The notes: generated by a model from the sequence alone, not told the origin. DNA of 11,061 nucleotides from Verrucomicrobiota bacterium (GCA_003219115.1 QHPN01000106.1:1-11061); one strand, 5' to 3'. Shown: positions 1 to 6,462, numbered from the stretch's first letter. Program-made: numbers and translations.

Positions 1-211
1 AAAACGTTTTTTCGCCGGCGCGTTTTCCCGCAAAAATAATTTCGGCGTCTGGGCGAGCCCACCCTAGCATCTCGGGATTGGCGAGCGCGTCGTAAACGAC
101 GACGTCGGCCTGCTCCAGTAACTCCTTTCCACGCAAAGTTACGAGCCCCAGATCGCCTGGTCCGGCCCCGACCAGGACACATTTCCCCTTCCTACTGATG
201 CTCCTGCTCAT
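1..211 (-). CDS. cobA: Uroporphyrinogen-III C-methyltransferase, N-terminal part (cut by window edge)
   Basis: Seen: the first 70 residues read on the minus strand contain the Gly-rich SAM-binding loop VGAGPGDLGLVTLRG (residues 14-28), then VVVYDAL (about 37-43) and the start of the next conserved block, FAGKRAGEKTF (about 60-70). These are hallmarks of the SUMT/CobA tetrapyrrole methylase family. The enzyme methylates uroporphyrinogen III at C2 and C7 with S-adenosylmethionine to give precorrin-2, on the route to siroheme and cobalamin. The ATG at 209-211 overlaps the TGA of hemC as ATGA, so translation is probably coupled. Only the first domain is visible. In many bacteria this position in the heme operon holds a CobA-HemD fusion that also carries uroporphyrinogen-III synthase, but the part that would show this lies outside the window. 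Confidence 0.93.
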   Translation of the reverse strand, partial: MSRSISRKGKCVLVGAGPGDLGLVTLRGKELLEQADVVVYDALANPEMLGWARPDAEIIFAGKRAGEKTF

Positions 212-1152
212 GCGAGCTTCTCAAAAACATTCGCCGCTAATTTCTCTGGGTCGCTGCCCCGCTCCACCGCCATCTTAGCGGCCGATCCATCACCGAAAAC
301 TTGCGTGCGCAATTCCAGCTCTCCATTCACAACCCGAGCGTGCACGCCTACGGGCAAATCGCAATCACCCTGCAACAATCGCAAGAATTCGCGCTCCGCC
401 CGCAAACAGAGGTGCGTGTCACGATCATCAATAGACGACACAATTTGACGCACCGGAAAATCCGCTTCCCGCGTTTGCAGGGCGATGATGCCCTGGCCGC
501 CTGCGGGTAGAAAGTTTTCAGTTGGCAAAACTTCCGCAAAAATTTTGTGACCTTCGAATTCAAATTTCGGAGGCGAGAACCCGAGTCGCTCCAGCCCTGC
601 CCGGGCGAGAATGATCGCGTCCCAATCGCTTTCGATAAATTTTCGTAAGCGCGTTGGCACATTTCCTCGCAACGGGACGATCCGCGCCTCGGGATTGATG
701 GCGCGCGTCTGCCGTTGTCGCCGCACGCTTCCTGTCGCGATGGTCGTGATCGGCGTAGACGCGGGGCCTTTTCTCAACAACAAATCCTCGACACCGGCAC
801 GTGGCAAAACCGCCGCAATGATCAGTGCGCCATCCATTTCGCTCGGGATATCTTTTGCGCTATGAACAGCGACATCGATCCGTTTTTCGACTAGCGCGCG
901 CTCTAACTCAGCCGTGAAAATTCCTTTACGTCCCGCCTTCCTGCTACCGGAATTCAAAACGCCACTCCGGCTCGGACCTTCGTCGCCTCTGCTCCGGACG
1001 ATTTCGATCTCAACTTCAATCGCCCATTTTTTGCGCAACGTGCATTCCGCCATTCGCGCCTGCGCCAGGGCCAGGTCACTTCCCCGGCTGCCGATCACAA
1101 TTTTTCGTAGTGGCGGCGCCTGATCCAACGCCGACAATTGTTCAACCACCAC
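208..1152 (-). CDS. hemC: Hydroxymethylbilane synthase (porphobilinogen deaminase)
   Basis: Polymerises four porphobilinogen molecules into hydroxymethylbilane, in the cytoplasm. Seen in the 314-residue product: the N-terminal IGSRGSDLALAQA block (about 20-32), HSAKDIP (97-103, with the catalytic Asp101), the Arg-rich substrate-binding stretch TGSVRRQRQ (140-148), LRGNVPTRLRK (161-171), and the dipyrromethane-cofactor attachment motif LQGDCDLPVGV with Cys264. The start is a GTG (1150-1152). An in-frame TAG four codons upstream rules out any longer form. The start lies inside the end of hemA (11-base overlap), and the stop overlaps the cobA ATG. The loop between RGDEG (55-59) and KGIFT is about five residues longer than I expect for the family and is unusually rich in Ser, Arg and Gly. 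Length is close to the family norm. Confidence 0.97.
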   Translation of the reverse strand: MVVEQLSALDQAPPLRKIVIGSRGSDLALAQARMAECTLRKKWAIEVEIEIVRSRGDEGPSRSGVLNSGSRKAGRKGIFTAELERALVEKRIDVAVHSAKDIPSEMDGALIIAAVLPRAGVEDLLLRKGPASTPITTIATGSVRRQRQTRAINPEARIVPLRGNVPTRLRKFIESDWDAIILARAGLERLGFSPPKFEFEGHKIFAEVLPTENFLPAGGQGIIALQTREADFPVRQIVSSIDDRDTHLCLRAEREFLRLLQGDCDLPVGVHARVVNGELELRTQVFGDGSAAKMAVERGSDPEKLAANVFEKLA

Positions 1153-2233
1153 AGCGTGTTGCTACGATTCCGACGTCCGCAACGTCCCCGCTCACGCCCG
1201 TCGGACAGTCGCTTGTTGGTCGTGTTGCAGTGTCGGCCCGCACCAGGTACTTTTGAAAATCCGCGACGTGCTCGTCAATGATAGCTTCCGCTGCTGCCAG
1301 CTGTTGCCGACGAAGCTCGAGCGATTCACTCGCGATCTCTTGCAACGAATCAATGTCGTAAAGGTAAACGCCGTCTAATTCGTTGACTTCCGGAGCAACA
1401 TCGCGTGGCACGGCAGTATCAATAATAAAGAGTGGACGATCGGCTCGGTCGCGCAAAATCGGCACCAGCAATGGCGGGGTAAGCAGGTGCGTCTCCGCCG
1501 CTGTTGAAGAAATAAGAATATCGATCTCGCGACATTGCTCGAGCCAGGTTGCGAAAGGCACCGCAATTCCTTCCATCTGGTTCGCCAGTTCTTCCGCGCG
1601 CGCCGGGGTGCGATTGCTGACGCGCAAATCTGAAACGCCCCGGGAGGCGAGCGCACGCAACGTTTTCTCGCTGGTTTCCCCGGCCCCCAATACCAAAACC
1701 TTGCGACCTCGCAAATCGCCAAAAATCTTTCCCGCCAAATCCACCGCCACCGATCCCACCGACACCGGCCCACGCGTGACCTGCGTTTTTGAACGTACCT
1801 GTTTCGCCACCCGAAACGCACGCTGACAAAGTCGATTCAACCAGGGTCCGGCGTTCCCATTTGAACGCGCATTTTCATAGGCGCGCTTGGCTTGTCCGAG
1901 GATCTCGGTCTCGCCTACGACCATTGAATCGAGACCTGAGGCGACGCGAAAAAGATGCCGGGCGCACTCCGCGTTTTCCATTCGATAGAACGCGTCCAAA
2001 TCCTTTTTTGAACTCGATCCGCCATCGATTCGTAGAGATTGCGCAAGATGCTCGCTCAAAATGCCTCGATCCGCCGCGGCGTAAATCTCCACCCGATTGC
2101 AAGTGGTCAGCAACAGCACCTCGTGGCAGCCCAGATCACGCAGCAGTGCTTCCGTTCGGGCATGACCGACGAACCGTTCGCGCGCTTCAATCGGCGCAGT
2201 TCGATGATTCAGGCCAAAACAAAAAAGGTTCAT
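1142..2233 (-). CDS. hemA: Glutamyl-tRNA reductase, apparently lacking the C-terminal dimerisation domain
   Basis: First committed step of C5-pathway tetrapyrrole synthesis: NADPH-dependent reduction of glutamyl-tRNA(Glu) to glutamate-1-semialdehyde. Seen: N-terminal catalytic domain with GLNHRTAPIEARE (7-19), the nucleophile motif TTCNRVEIYA (43-52, Cys45), the conserved block GLDSMVVGETEILGQAK (100-116), the NADPH-binding loop VLGAGETSEK (181-190), and SNRTPARAEELA (206-217). The long spinal helix around 293-330 is present. The product then ends at 363 residues with a low-complexity tail (GVSGDVADVG), whereas typical enzymes run to about 420 with a helical dimerisation domain. The ATG at 2231-2233 overlaps the stop of the upstream membrane-protein gene as ATGA, and the tail overlaps hemC by 11 bases. 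The catalytic parts are intact, so activity is likely. Whether the short form is normal for this lineage cannot be settled here. Confidence 0.95.
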   Translation of the reverse strand: MNLFCFGLNHRTAPIEARERFVGHARTEALLRDLGCHEVLLLTTCNRVEIYAAADRGILSEHLAQSLRIDGGSSSKKDLDAFYRMENAECARHLFRVASGLDSMVVGETEILGQAKRAYENARSNGNAGPWLNRLCQRAFRVAKQVRSKTQVTRGPVSVGSVAVDLAGKIFGDLRGRKVLVLGAGETSEKTLRALASRGVSDLRVSNRTPARAEELANQMEGIAVPFATWLEQCREIDILISSTAAETHLLTPPLLVPILRDRADRPLFIIDTAVPRDVAPEVNELDGVYLYDIDSLQEIASESLELRRQQLAAAEAIIDEHVADFQKYLVRADTATRPTSDCPTGVSGDVADVGIVATRCGG

Positions 2234-3015
2234 GCGCGATGACCGACAAATTCAATGCTCCACAAGAGCGACAGTGCGACCGCGAACGCAACCATGCAGA
2301 GGGTGGCAATACGCCGCGGTGTCACGCATCGGAAATACCGGCTCTGCAGAATCGCTCCGTACAAAACCCAGATCGCAATCGCCAGAGCAATTTTGGTCCA
2401 CGGCAGCGGCTCGCTCACGAAAAATCCGCTGATCAACCCCGCGCTATAAAGAATGAACCCGAACCAAAGCAGCCGCGTCATGGTCGAAAACAGATTGGGC
2501 AACGGCGGGAGATGATAAAAAATCGAGCGCAACTGGTGAGTCTTGAGTTGCCGTTCTTGGACAAGATACATCGCGCCGGCAACGCAGGCGAGCGCGAACG
2601 CGCCGTAGGCGATAATCGAGATCGAGGCGTGAAATTCCAACCACGGATTTGGAGAGACCCGAGAAGCGCGTGGTGTGTCGATCGGCAGGACCAAAGCAGT
2701 AACTTGGAGAAGAAAAACAAGAGGCGCGGTAAACGCGCCCATCAGCGACAGCCGATAAGTCGTCCCAATGAGCATATAAATAAGGGCAATCGACCAAGCC
2801 AGGAAAACCAGCACTTCGAACAGGTTTGTAATCGGACAACTGCCGAGGGCGTGCCCGCGGATGGACAGGAACGCAGTTTGCAAGAGGAATCCGAGCGCAA
2901 TCGATAGGAATACCACCCGGCTCCTTCTGAACACGCGCGCCCGCAACGAAACAATGGTTCGAATTATCGCCGCGAAATAGCAAAGCGTCGCGTAAATCAG
3001 GAGCTGCCGATCCAT
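2230..3015 (-). CDS. ccsA: CcsA/HemX-type cytochrome c assembly family membrane protein
   Basis: Seen: a 261-residue, very hydrophobic protein with about seven or eight membrane segments (roughly 5-22, 34-50, 63-83, 91-111, 127-152, 179-200, 207-223, 236-253). Family signatures are GSCPITNLFEVLVFLAW (58-74) and WLEFHASISIIAYGAF (125-140, His129), which match the conserved histidine-bearing segments of the CcsA/CcmC superfamily. The tryptophan-rich WGxxWxWDPKE heme-handling motif of true CcsA is not visible; the equivalent region reads GFFVSEPLPW. That, and the position immediately upstream of hemA with an ATGA overlap, resembles HemX of Bacillus, a CcsA-like protein that affects GluTR levels. 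I chose the ATG at 3013-3015. The frame stays open 80 codons further upstream, but that part is hydrophilic, overlaps apt antisense, and would bury the promoter. Role in heme handling or GluTR control is inferred. Confidence 0.88.
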   Translation of the reverse strand: MDRQLLIYATLCYFAAIIRTIVSLRARVFRRSRVVFLSIALGFLLQTAFLSIRGHALGSCPITNLFEVLVFLAWSIALIYMLIGTTYRLSLMGAFTAPLVFLLQVTALVLPIDTPRASRVSPNPWLEFHASISIIAYGAFALACVAGAMYLVQERQLKTHQLRSIFYHLPPLPNLFSTMTRLLWFGFILYSAGLISGFFVSEPLPWTKIALAIAIWVLYGAILQSRYFRCVTPRRIATLCMVAFAVALSLLWSIEFVGHRA

Positions 3016-3050
3016 GGCGTTGGCAGAGTAAAAGTACCGCTCCGGCTTCG
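2987..3050 (-). promoter_or_regulatory. Predicted sigma70-type promoter of the heme operon
   Basis: Read on the minus strand, a TTGCGA box is followed after 17 bases by TACTCT and then, after nine bases, by the ATG of the ccsA-like gene at 3015. The spacing is ideal and the boxes are moderate matches to TTGACA/TATAAT. The transcript would have almost no leader. No ribosome-binding purine run is visible before the ATG. Pattern match only. Confidence 0.45.
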
Positions 3051-3070
3051 CAACCCATCTCCGCAAGGCG

Positions 3071-3098
3071 TTGACCTTTATTCTTAAGGCGCTAGCAT
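3071..3098 (+). promoter_or_regulatory. Predicted promoter of apt
   Basis: TTGACC (3071-3076) and TAGCAT (3093-3098) are separated by 16 bases, a good sigma70-like pair. The -10 box ends only ten bases before the apt ATG at 3109, so the 5' leader would be a few bases long. This promoter and the opposing heme-operon promoter share the 93-base divergent gap. Confidence 0.55.
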
Positions 3099-3108
3099 CG
3101 CCCCGGCG

Positions 3109-3639
3109 ATGCCAGAAGAGACCCTTTCCCAATTGCGCGCCACAGTGCGCGATGTTCCGGATTTCCCCAAGCCCGGAATCATCTTCAAAGACATCACACC
3201 GATCTTGAAAGACGGCGCGTTGTTCCGTGCATCGATCGAAGTTTTCCTCCAGCAATGCCGCGGGAAAAAAATCGACAAAATCGTGGGAATTGACGCCCGT
3301 GGCTTTCTCTTTGGTTCAGCCGTCGCATATGCCCTCGGAATCGGTTTCGTCCCATTGCGCAAGAAAGGCCGGCTGCCCTATCGGACCGAAAGCGCGCGAT
3401 ATTCGCTTGAGTACGGCGAAGCGGAAATGGAGTTGCATATCGACGCGATTGAGCGCCGCGAAAAAATTGTATTGATCGATGATCTGCTCGCCACCGGCGG
3501 CACCAGCGCTTCCGCCGCGACCTTAATCAAAAAAGTCGGCGGCGATTTAATTGAGGCGATCTTTTTGATCGAGCTCGAGTTTTTGCACGGGCGCAAGAAG
3601 CTCGAACCCACTCCCGTGACATCGTTTTTGAAGTACTAG
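3109..3639 (+). CDS. apt: Adenine phosphoribosyltransferase
   Basis: Purine salvage in the cytoplasm: adenine plus PRPP gives AMP plus pyrophosphate. Seen: 176 residues, the normal family length. The N-terminal RDVPDFPKPGIIFKDITP block (14-31) is the APRT signature, followed by IVGIDARGFLFGSAVA (58-73), the flexible catalytic-loop region with LRKKGRLPY (83-91), and the PRPP-binding motif VLIDDLLATGGTSA (121-134), which carries the paired acidic residues and the Gly-Gly-Thr turn. The ATG at 3109 is the only start that gives the standard N-terminus. The gene stands alone on its strand and converges with the next gene: its TAG stop (3637-3639) shares the tetranucleotide CTAG with the stop of the opposing gene, leaving no space for an ordinary terminator. 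Confidence 0.97.
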   Translation: MPEETLSQLRATVRDVPDFPKPGIIFKDITPILKDGALFRASIEVFLQQCRGKKIDKIVGIDARGFLFGSAVAYALGIGFVPLRKKGRLPYRTESARYSLEYGEAEMELHIDAIERREKIVLIDDLLATGGTSASAATLIKKVGGDLIEAIFLIELEFLHGRKKLEPTPVTSFLKY

Positions 3640-4073
3640 TTTCCATCGGTATCCTGCCGATGAATACGGCGCGCTGTAGAGGCGGCCCTGTTGGCCGCAT
3701 TACAGTCGGCGATCTGAAAAATGCTGCCCTTTATTTCAGATGCCACGACGACTTCGACCTTGATTGCTTGCAGCTCGAGTTGGTCGTGGATCACCTGCAA
3801 TAGCGCCAGCGCTTCGTCACTGGGTAAATGCCGGCAACGCAATTCGATTCGCGCCGCCCTGCCCTTGAGTTCCTGATGCGCTTCCGTCATTTCGCCATCC
3901 AGAATGAACGAAGCGTAAGTATTGAATTTCTCCTGCAGTTCGTGCAGCTGCTCGTCGCCGCCCGTCCATGGGCGCGCTTCGTTCATTACCAGCAGCACGT
4001 CGCCGCTTTTCTGGTCGACCGCGAACAGGTCAATTACGGCGGGATTGGCAATGCCGATTTGCGTTTCTGTCAT
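3636..4073 (-). CDS. DUF6572-like small protein with a repeat-derived tail
   Basis: The 145-residue product from the ATG at 4071-4073 begins IANPAVIDLFAVDQKSGDVLL (8-28), continues with HELQEKFNTYASFILDGEM (44-62) and ends its core with a beta-strand-like VEVVV (106-110). This layout (an NPxVID opening, an acidic/Trp segment, LQEKxNxYxxFI, then a strand) matches my memory of the DUF6572 family, whose function is unknown. The frame could open at 4250, but that would run antisense through queF and its promoter, so I reject it. The last 25 or so residues look unlike the family. Residues 123-134 (DCNAANRAASTA) are encoded by the hairpin repeat at 3674-3705. The native stop may therefore have been displaced. 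The gene is divergent from queF and convergent with apt. Not predicted to be membrane-bound or secreted. Confidence 0.72.
   Translation of the reverse strand: MTETQIGIANPAVIDLFAVDQKSGDVLLVMNEARPWTGGDEQLHELQEKFNTYASFILDGEMTEAHQELKGRAARIELRCRHLPSDEALALLQVIHDQLELQAIKVEVVVASEIKGSIFQIADCNAANRAASTARRIHRQDTDGN
3674..3705. repeat. Short hairpin repeat of the CTGTAGAGGC type
   Basis: Left arm 3674-3687 (CTGTAGAGGCGGCC), a five-base loop, and right arm 3693-3705 (GGCCGCATTACAG) form an imperfect hairpin. The ten bases CTGTAGAGGC recur exactly at 9117-9126 inside ggt, and the following bases continue as a partial match. The element is translated as part of the DUF6572-like protein. It may also act as the only stem-loop at this convergent gene end, though no T-run follows. 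Confidence 0.6.
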
Positions 4074-4088
4074 GCGATCGTCAAGGGA

Positions 4089-4116
4089 TTGAACGCCATT
4101 GATTTCGCACGATAAT
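4089..4116 (+). promoter_or_regulatory. Predicted promoter of queF-queC
   Basis: TTGAAC (4089-4094) and GATAAT (4111-4116) are 16 bases apart and match the sigma70 consensus at five of six positions each. The -10 box ends five bases before the GTG start of queF at 4122, so the predicted transcript would begin at or very near the start codon. It sits in the 48-base gap shared with the divergent DUF6572-like gene. No preQ1 riboswitch fits in this space. Confidence 0.6.
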
Positions 4117-4121
4117 CGCGT

Positions 4122-4589
4122 GTGGCAAAAAAAACGAGACCGGCACGTTTGACTCTGCTCGGCCGGAGCGACGCGCGCTTGCCCGCGTCGCCCTCCGAAG
4201 CGACGCTGGAAACGTTTTCGAATCCCGCAAAAAGAAATTATCGGATTCATTTTGAAACATCGGATTTTACTTCGCTCTGTCCGGTCACGGGCCAGGCCGA
4301 CTTTGCCCGGATTGAAATTGATTACATCCCGGACAAACTGTGCGTCGAAAGCAAATCGCTAAAATTTTATCTGGCGTCATTTCGCAAAGAACGCGCCTTC
4401 AACGAGGCGGTCACAAATCGTATTCTCGACGACTTTATTCGCGCCTGCTCGCCCCATGAAGCGAACGTCACTGCCTCATTCTCCGCCCGCGGCGGGATTG
4501 CCCTGACAGTACGGGCAAGATTTCCGGATGCCTCGAAGCCGGCGGCTGGGCTGAGGGATGGCTCGGACGTTCGTCGCTCCCGTCTGTGA
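4122..4589 (+). CDS. queF: NADPH-dependent 7-cyano-7-deazaguanine reductase (preQ0 reductase)
   Basis: Reduces the nitrile of preQ0 to the aminomethyl of preQ1 in queuosine synthesis. Seen: 155 residues of the short, single-domain (type I) form. FTSLCPVTGQADFA (49-62) carries the Cys53 that forms the thioimide and the Asp60 acid. VESKSLKFYLASFR (75-88) is the family's QueF motif with Glu76. FNEAVTNRILDD (93-104) corresponds to the usual FHE segment, with Asn94 where His is common. SARGGIALTV (121-130) is the C-terminal RGG strand. After about residue 136 the Ser/Arg/Gly-rich tail (GLRDGSDVRRSRL) looks like an extension beyond the usual family end. The start is GTG, chosen because it follows the promoter directly and gives a normal N-terminus. 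The stop overlaps the queC start as GTGA. Confidence 0.94.
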   Translation: MAKKTRPARLTLLGRSDARLPASPSEATLETFSNPAKRNYRIHFETSDFTSLCPVTGQADFARIEIDYIPDKLCVESKSLKFYLASFRKERAFNEAVTNRILDDFIRACSPHEANVTASFSARGGIALTVRARFPDASKPAAGLRDGSDVRRSRL

Positions 4590-5278
4590 AACGTGCGGTT
4601 GTTTTGCTGAGCGGGGGTGTCGACTCAGCGACGACATTGGCGATTGCCAAAGAGGAAGGTTACGAACTTTTTGCTCTCTCCTTCCGCTACGGCCAACGAC
4701 ACCAGATTGAAGTTATCTCCGCTCAGCGGATCGCGAAGTCACTCGGCGTGAAAGCGCACCGGGTAATCGAGATTGATTTGCGCGCGATCGGCGGCTCTGC
4801 CCTGACTGATGCGATCGATGTTCCCAAAAATCGCAGCGAAAACGAGATTTCCAGCGGAATTCCGATCACCTATGTGCCGGCGCGAAATACCATCTTTCTG
4901 AGCTACGCTTTGGCCTGGGCCGAAGTGATCAATGCGGCCGACATTTTCATCGGAGTTAATGCGCTCGATTACAGCGGCTATCCTGACTGTCGGCCGGAGT
5001 TCATCCTTCAGTTCCAAAAACTGGCGCGGCTGGCGACGAAAACCGGAGTCGAAGGAAAGCGTTACTGCATTCACGCACCATTGATCGACCTGACAAAAGC
5101 GCAAATTATCGCCAAAGGGGCGAAGCTTGGCGTTCAATTCTCGTTAACTATAAGTTGTTATGATCCGGCCTCGGACGGCGGCGCCTGTGGCGAATGCGAT
5201 TCGTGTTTGTTGCGGGCGAAAGGTTTTTGCGAAGCCGGAATTCCGGATCCGACACGGTACGCAAAGCTGTCATCCTGA
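4586..5278 (+). CDS. queC: 7-cyano-7-deazaguanine (preQ0) synthase
   Basis: ATP-dependent conversion of 7-carboxy-7-deazaguanine and ammonia to preQ0, the substrate of QueF encoded just upstream. Seen: 230 residues. The PP-loop LLSGGVDS (7-14) binds ATP. SFRYGQRHQIE (32-42) and YVPARNTIFLSYA (96-108) are family motifs. GVNALDYSGYPDCRPEF (123-139) lines the active site. SCYDP (Cys191) plus CGECDSC (Cys201, Cys204, Cys207) supply the four zinc ligands. The start is a GTG overlapping the queF stop, so the pair is translationally coupled. The stop codon TGA (5276-5278) and the final Ser-Ser come from the left end of the inverted repeat at 5268-5382, so the original 3' end was probably overwritten by that element. 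The function should be unaffected, since all catalytic and zinc motifs precede it. Confidence 0.97.
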   Translation: MKRAVVLLSGGVDSATTLAIAKEEGYELFALSFRYGQRHQIEVISAQRIAKSLGVKAHRVIEIDLRAIGGSALTDAIDVPKNRSENEISSGIPITYVPARNTIFLSYALAWAEVINAADIFIGVNALDYSGYPDCRPEFILQFQKLARLATKTGVEGKRYCIHAPLIDLTKAQIIAKGAKLGVQFSLTISCYDPASDGGACGECDSCLLRAKGFCEAGIPDPTRYAKLSS

Positions 5279-5382
5279 GCCCGCAAAGACGGCGAAGGAT
5301 CTCCCATGCGCACAATACCGTCACCCAATCTTGTGTGAGTAATCACCGGTTGAGAGGTCCCTCGCGTCCGCTCGGGATGACA
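5268..5382. repeat. Paired-arm palindromic element, copy 1
   Basis: Outer ends TGTCATCC (5268-5275) and GGATGACA (5375-5382) are perfect inverted repeats. The left arm folds as ATCCT (5272-5276), GA, GCC, loop, GGC, GA, AGGAT (5296-5300). The right arm, read on the minus strand, is ATCCC-GA-GCGGACGC-GA-GGGAC. It overlaps the queC stop and fills the convergent queC/nlpC gap, where it could serve as a bidirectional terminator or mRNA end stabiliser. No T-tract typical of intrinsic terminators is present. Confidence 0.8.
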
Positions 5383-5401
5383 CTCCAATAGCGGCGCGCA
5401 T

Positions 5402-6331
5402 TCAGTCGCGCAATCCCGGGATATGAGCGTAACCGACAAATCGCGGCCGCACTTTGCCGTCCTCGACCTCGCCCTTGTCCGCCCGCGGCATTTTGAAATC
5501 GAACACGCTCACTCCGAATCGCTGCACAGTTTGATAAGTCCGGCCATCGCTCGCGCCAACCATCACCCGAGCGCCGGTTTTCTTCTCCCGTCCCAAATAA
5601 ATCATCGCGTGCGTAATCGGCGGATCGCGCTGGATGGAATAGGTGCCAGTCCAGAACAGTAAATCGCCCGGTTTCAAATTATCGAATTCGAATGAATCCT
5701 CCTTTTGACTCACAACTGCCTCGAATTTGCCCGCTCGCCTCAGCCACACATATTGCTCGCTGGAATCGCGCGGCACGTCGTCGATCCCATTTTGTTTGAG
5801 GACAAAATAGACAAAGCCCGAGCAGTCCATTCCGCCATTCTCCGGATCGGCTGAACCGTATTTGTAATCGAGATTGCGGGTGGTCAGTTCAAGGGCCGAA
5901 GTCAGTAGTCGCTGCAATTTTGCCGGATACTTTTCGAAGCCGCTAATCGCTTCCGGGAGCAAGGTAGCGTTCGGAGCGCCGCGTTTTGTTTTTTCCGGCG
6001 TTGCAGTCGGAGTCGATGAAGGAGAAGGCGTCTCAGTTGGCGACGGGTTTTCGCTTGGCTCCGCCGTTGGCGAAGATTTCTTTTGTCGTTTCGCAGACGG
6101 AGAAGCACTTGGTGACGGGGAACCCGATTTCTTTTTTGCTGAGGTACTCGGTGACGCTGAAGCCGATTTCTTTCTTGTTGTCGACGATTTTTTCTTTTTG
6201 TGTGGAGTAGGAGTTGGCGTCGGCGTGGAAAAAATCTTTTTGATCTTCTCGCCAACGGTTTCTTCGGCGGAGCGCGCGCTAAGCGCTAAGGATAGGACCA
6301 ATACCGAAGCGATGAGGGTTCGGATTACCAT
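5402..6331 (-). CDS. Secreted NlpC/P60-family peptidase with a long Ser/Pro/Lys linker
   Basis: Probable cell-wall endopeptidase acting on peptidoglycan peptides outside the cytoplasmic membrane. Seen in 309 residues: a signal peptide at about 1-22 (hydrophobic core LIASVLVLSLAL, then SARSA). A linker at about 34-118 follows, dominated by Ser, Pro, Thr and Lys (STPTPTPTP, then repeated KKKS and SPSPS runs). The NlpC/P60 domain spans about 138-307, with GGMDCSGFVYFVLKQNG (166-182, nucleophile Cys170), LKPGDLLFWTG (219-229) and THAMIYLGRE (240-249, catalytic His241). The basic linker could bind wall polymers electrostatically. The ATG at 6329-6331 is preceded by TAGCTT six bases away, a possible -10 box. 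The gene lies between two palindromic elements. Substrate and exact bond specificity cannot be told. Confidence 0.9.
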   Translation of the reverse strand: MVIRTLIASVLVLSLALSARSAEETVGEKIKKIFSTPTPTPTPHKKKKSSTTRKKSASASPSTSAKKKSGSPSPSASPSAKRQKKSSPTAEPSENPSPTETPSPSSTPTATPEKTKRGAPNATLLPEAISGFEKYPAKLQRLLTSALELTTRNLDYKYGSADPENGGMDCSGFVYFVLKQNGIDDVPRDSSEQYVWLRRAGKFEAVVSQKEDSFEFDNLKPGDLLFWTGTYSIQRDPPITHAMIYLGREKKTGARVMVGASDGRTYQTVQRFGVSVFDFKMPRADKGEVEDGKVRPRFVGYAHIPGLRD

Positions 6332-6352
6332 TGAGGCAAGCTAATGCAGATG

Positions 6353-6444
6353 GTCATTTCGAGCGAAAGCGAGAAATCCTGCAATGCTGCTTAAACGTTT
6401 CGCAACGGGATCCCTCGGCTTCGCCACGCTCCGCTCGGGATGAC
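6353..6444. repeat. Paired-arm palindromic element, copy 2
   Basis: Left arm: ATTTC (6356-6360), GA, GC, loop GAAA, GC, GA, GAAAT (6373-6377), a compact hairpin with a GAAA tetraloop. Right arm on the minus strand: ATCCC-GA-...-GA-GGGAT (6441 back to 6410), also fully paired in its outer stem. It occupies nearly all of the gap between the start of the NlpC/P60 gene and the stop of the M20 gene. Confidence 0.8.
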
Positions 6445-6462
6445 GGACGTCGTGACAACAAA

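Noticed and set aside
1789..2907. A 372-codon plus-strand open frame opposite hemA and the ccsA-like gene
   Set aside because: Its product is an Arg/Gln/Asn-rich, featureless chain and it lies wholly antisense to two genes with intact family motifs.
3016..3255. An 80-codon N-terminal extension of the ccsA-like gene
   Set aside because: It is hydrophilic, overlaps apt on the other strand and would read through both divergent promoters.
4074..4121. preQ1 riboswitch before queF
   Set aside because: The promoter leaves only about five bases before the start codon, so there is no leader to hold an aptamer.
5268..5382. Intrinsic terminator between queC and the NlpC/P60 gene
   Set aside because: The stem-loops are present but no T-run follows on either strand, so I kept it only as a possible role of the repeat.
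5874..6344. A 156-codon plus-strand frame rich in Gly, Val, Phe and Asp
   Set aside because: It is the mirror of the low-complexity linker and signal peptide of the NlpC/P60 gene, whose domain motifs are clear.
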